Source: Rhodococcus sp. IITR03 (GTDB lineage Bacteria; Actinomycetota; Actinomycetes; Mycobacteriales; Mycobacteriaceae). From it: a stretch of 6,400 bases of DNA. The notes beneath the pieces are model-generated. The model was not told the DNA's origin. It saw only the letters and a program-made list of their open reading frames with translations, and did no database searches. The stretch is from positions 18,040 to 24,439 of the forward strand of contig LATQ01000001.1 in assembly GCA_001017865.1 (NCBI GenBank), in the 5' to 3' direction. The stretch's first letter is position 1. Every line of letters begins with the position of its first letter. Of the stretch, positions 1 to 6,400 are shown piece by piece. The translations under genes were made by a program, and so were the position numbers.

Positions 1-6400
<6,400 letters not shown>

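Overview
The window lies inside one very large gene on the minus strand that encodes a modular non-ribosomal peptide synthetase (NRPS). It enters at base 6400 and leaves at base 1, so neither the start nor the stop codon is present, and about 2,130 codons are visible. The DNA is strongly GC-rich with G/C-biased third positions. The protein wording (for example the A6, A7 and A8 cores and the HHxSADG condensation cores) resembles NRPSs of actinobacteria of the Rhodococcus/Nocardia/Gordonia type. This assignment is by resemblance only.

Reading in the direction of translation (6400 to 1), the domain order is: C-terminal part of a condensation (C) domain (6400-5875); adenylation (A) domain 1 (5841-4367); thiolation (T) domain 1 (4339-4121); complete C domain (4066-2695); A domain 2 (2661-1167); T domain 2 (1145-940); first two thirds of another C domain (879-1). 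The cut points fall at the same place in the C domain (motif C5, near bases 6373 and 14), so the window spans almost exactly two C-A-T repeat units of about 3.18 kb each. No epimerization, methylation, cyclization or thioesterase domain is present.

A domain 1 carries the specificity residues DVWHFSLVDK, the classic serine code. A domain 2 reads DLWHLILVSK, which I cannot match to a substrate I know. The visible part of the assembly line would therefore add serine and then an unidentified amino acid, and pass the dipeptidyl end of the chain to a third module outside the window.

The main oddity is that the gene cannot be read in one frame. Nine frame breaks split it (near 5360, 4946, 4905, 4780, 4678, 3604, 1592, 1020 and 447), four of them within 270 bases. 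Each can be undone by a change of one or two bases, and the corrected reading runs through every expected NRPS motif with no internal stop codon. This pattern fits sequencing or consensus indel errors in a high-GC repetitive gene better than real gene decay. There is no intergenic space, RNA gene, mobile element, CRISPR array or promoter, and I found no new type of system in the window.
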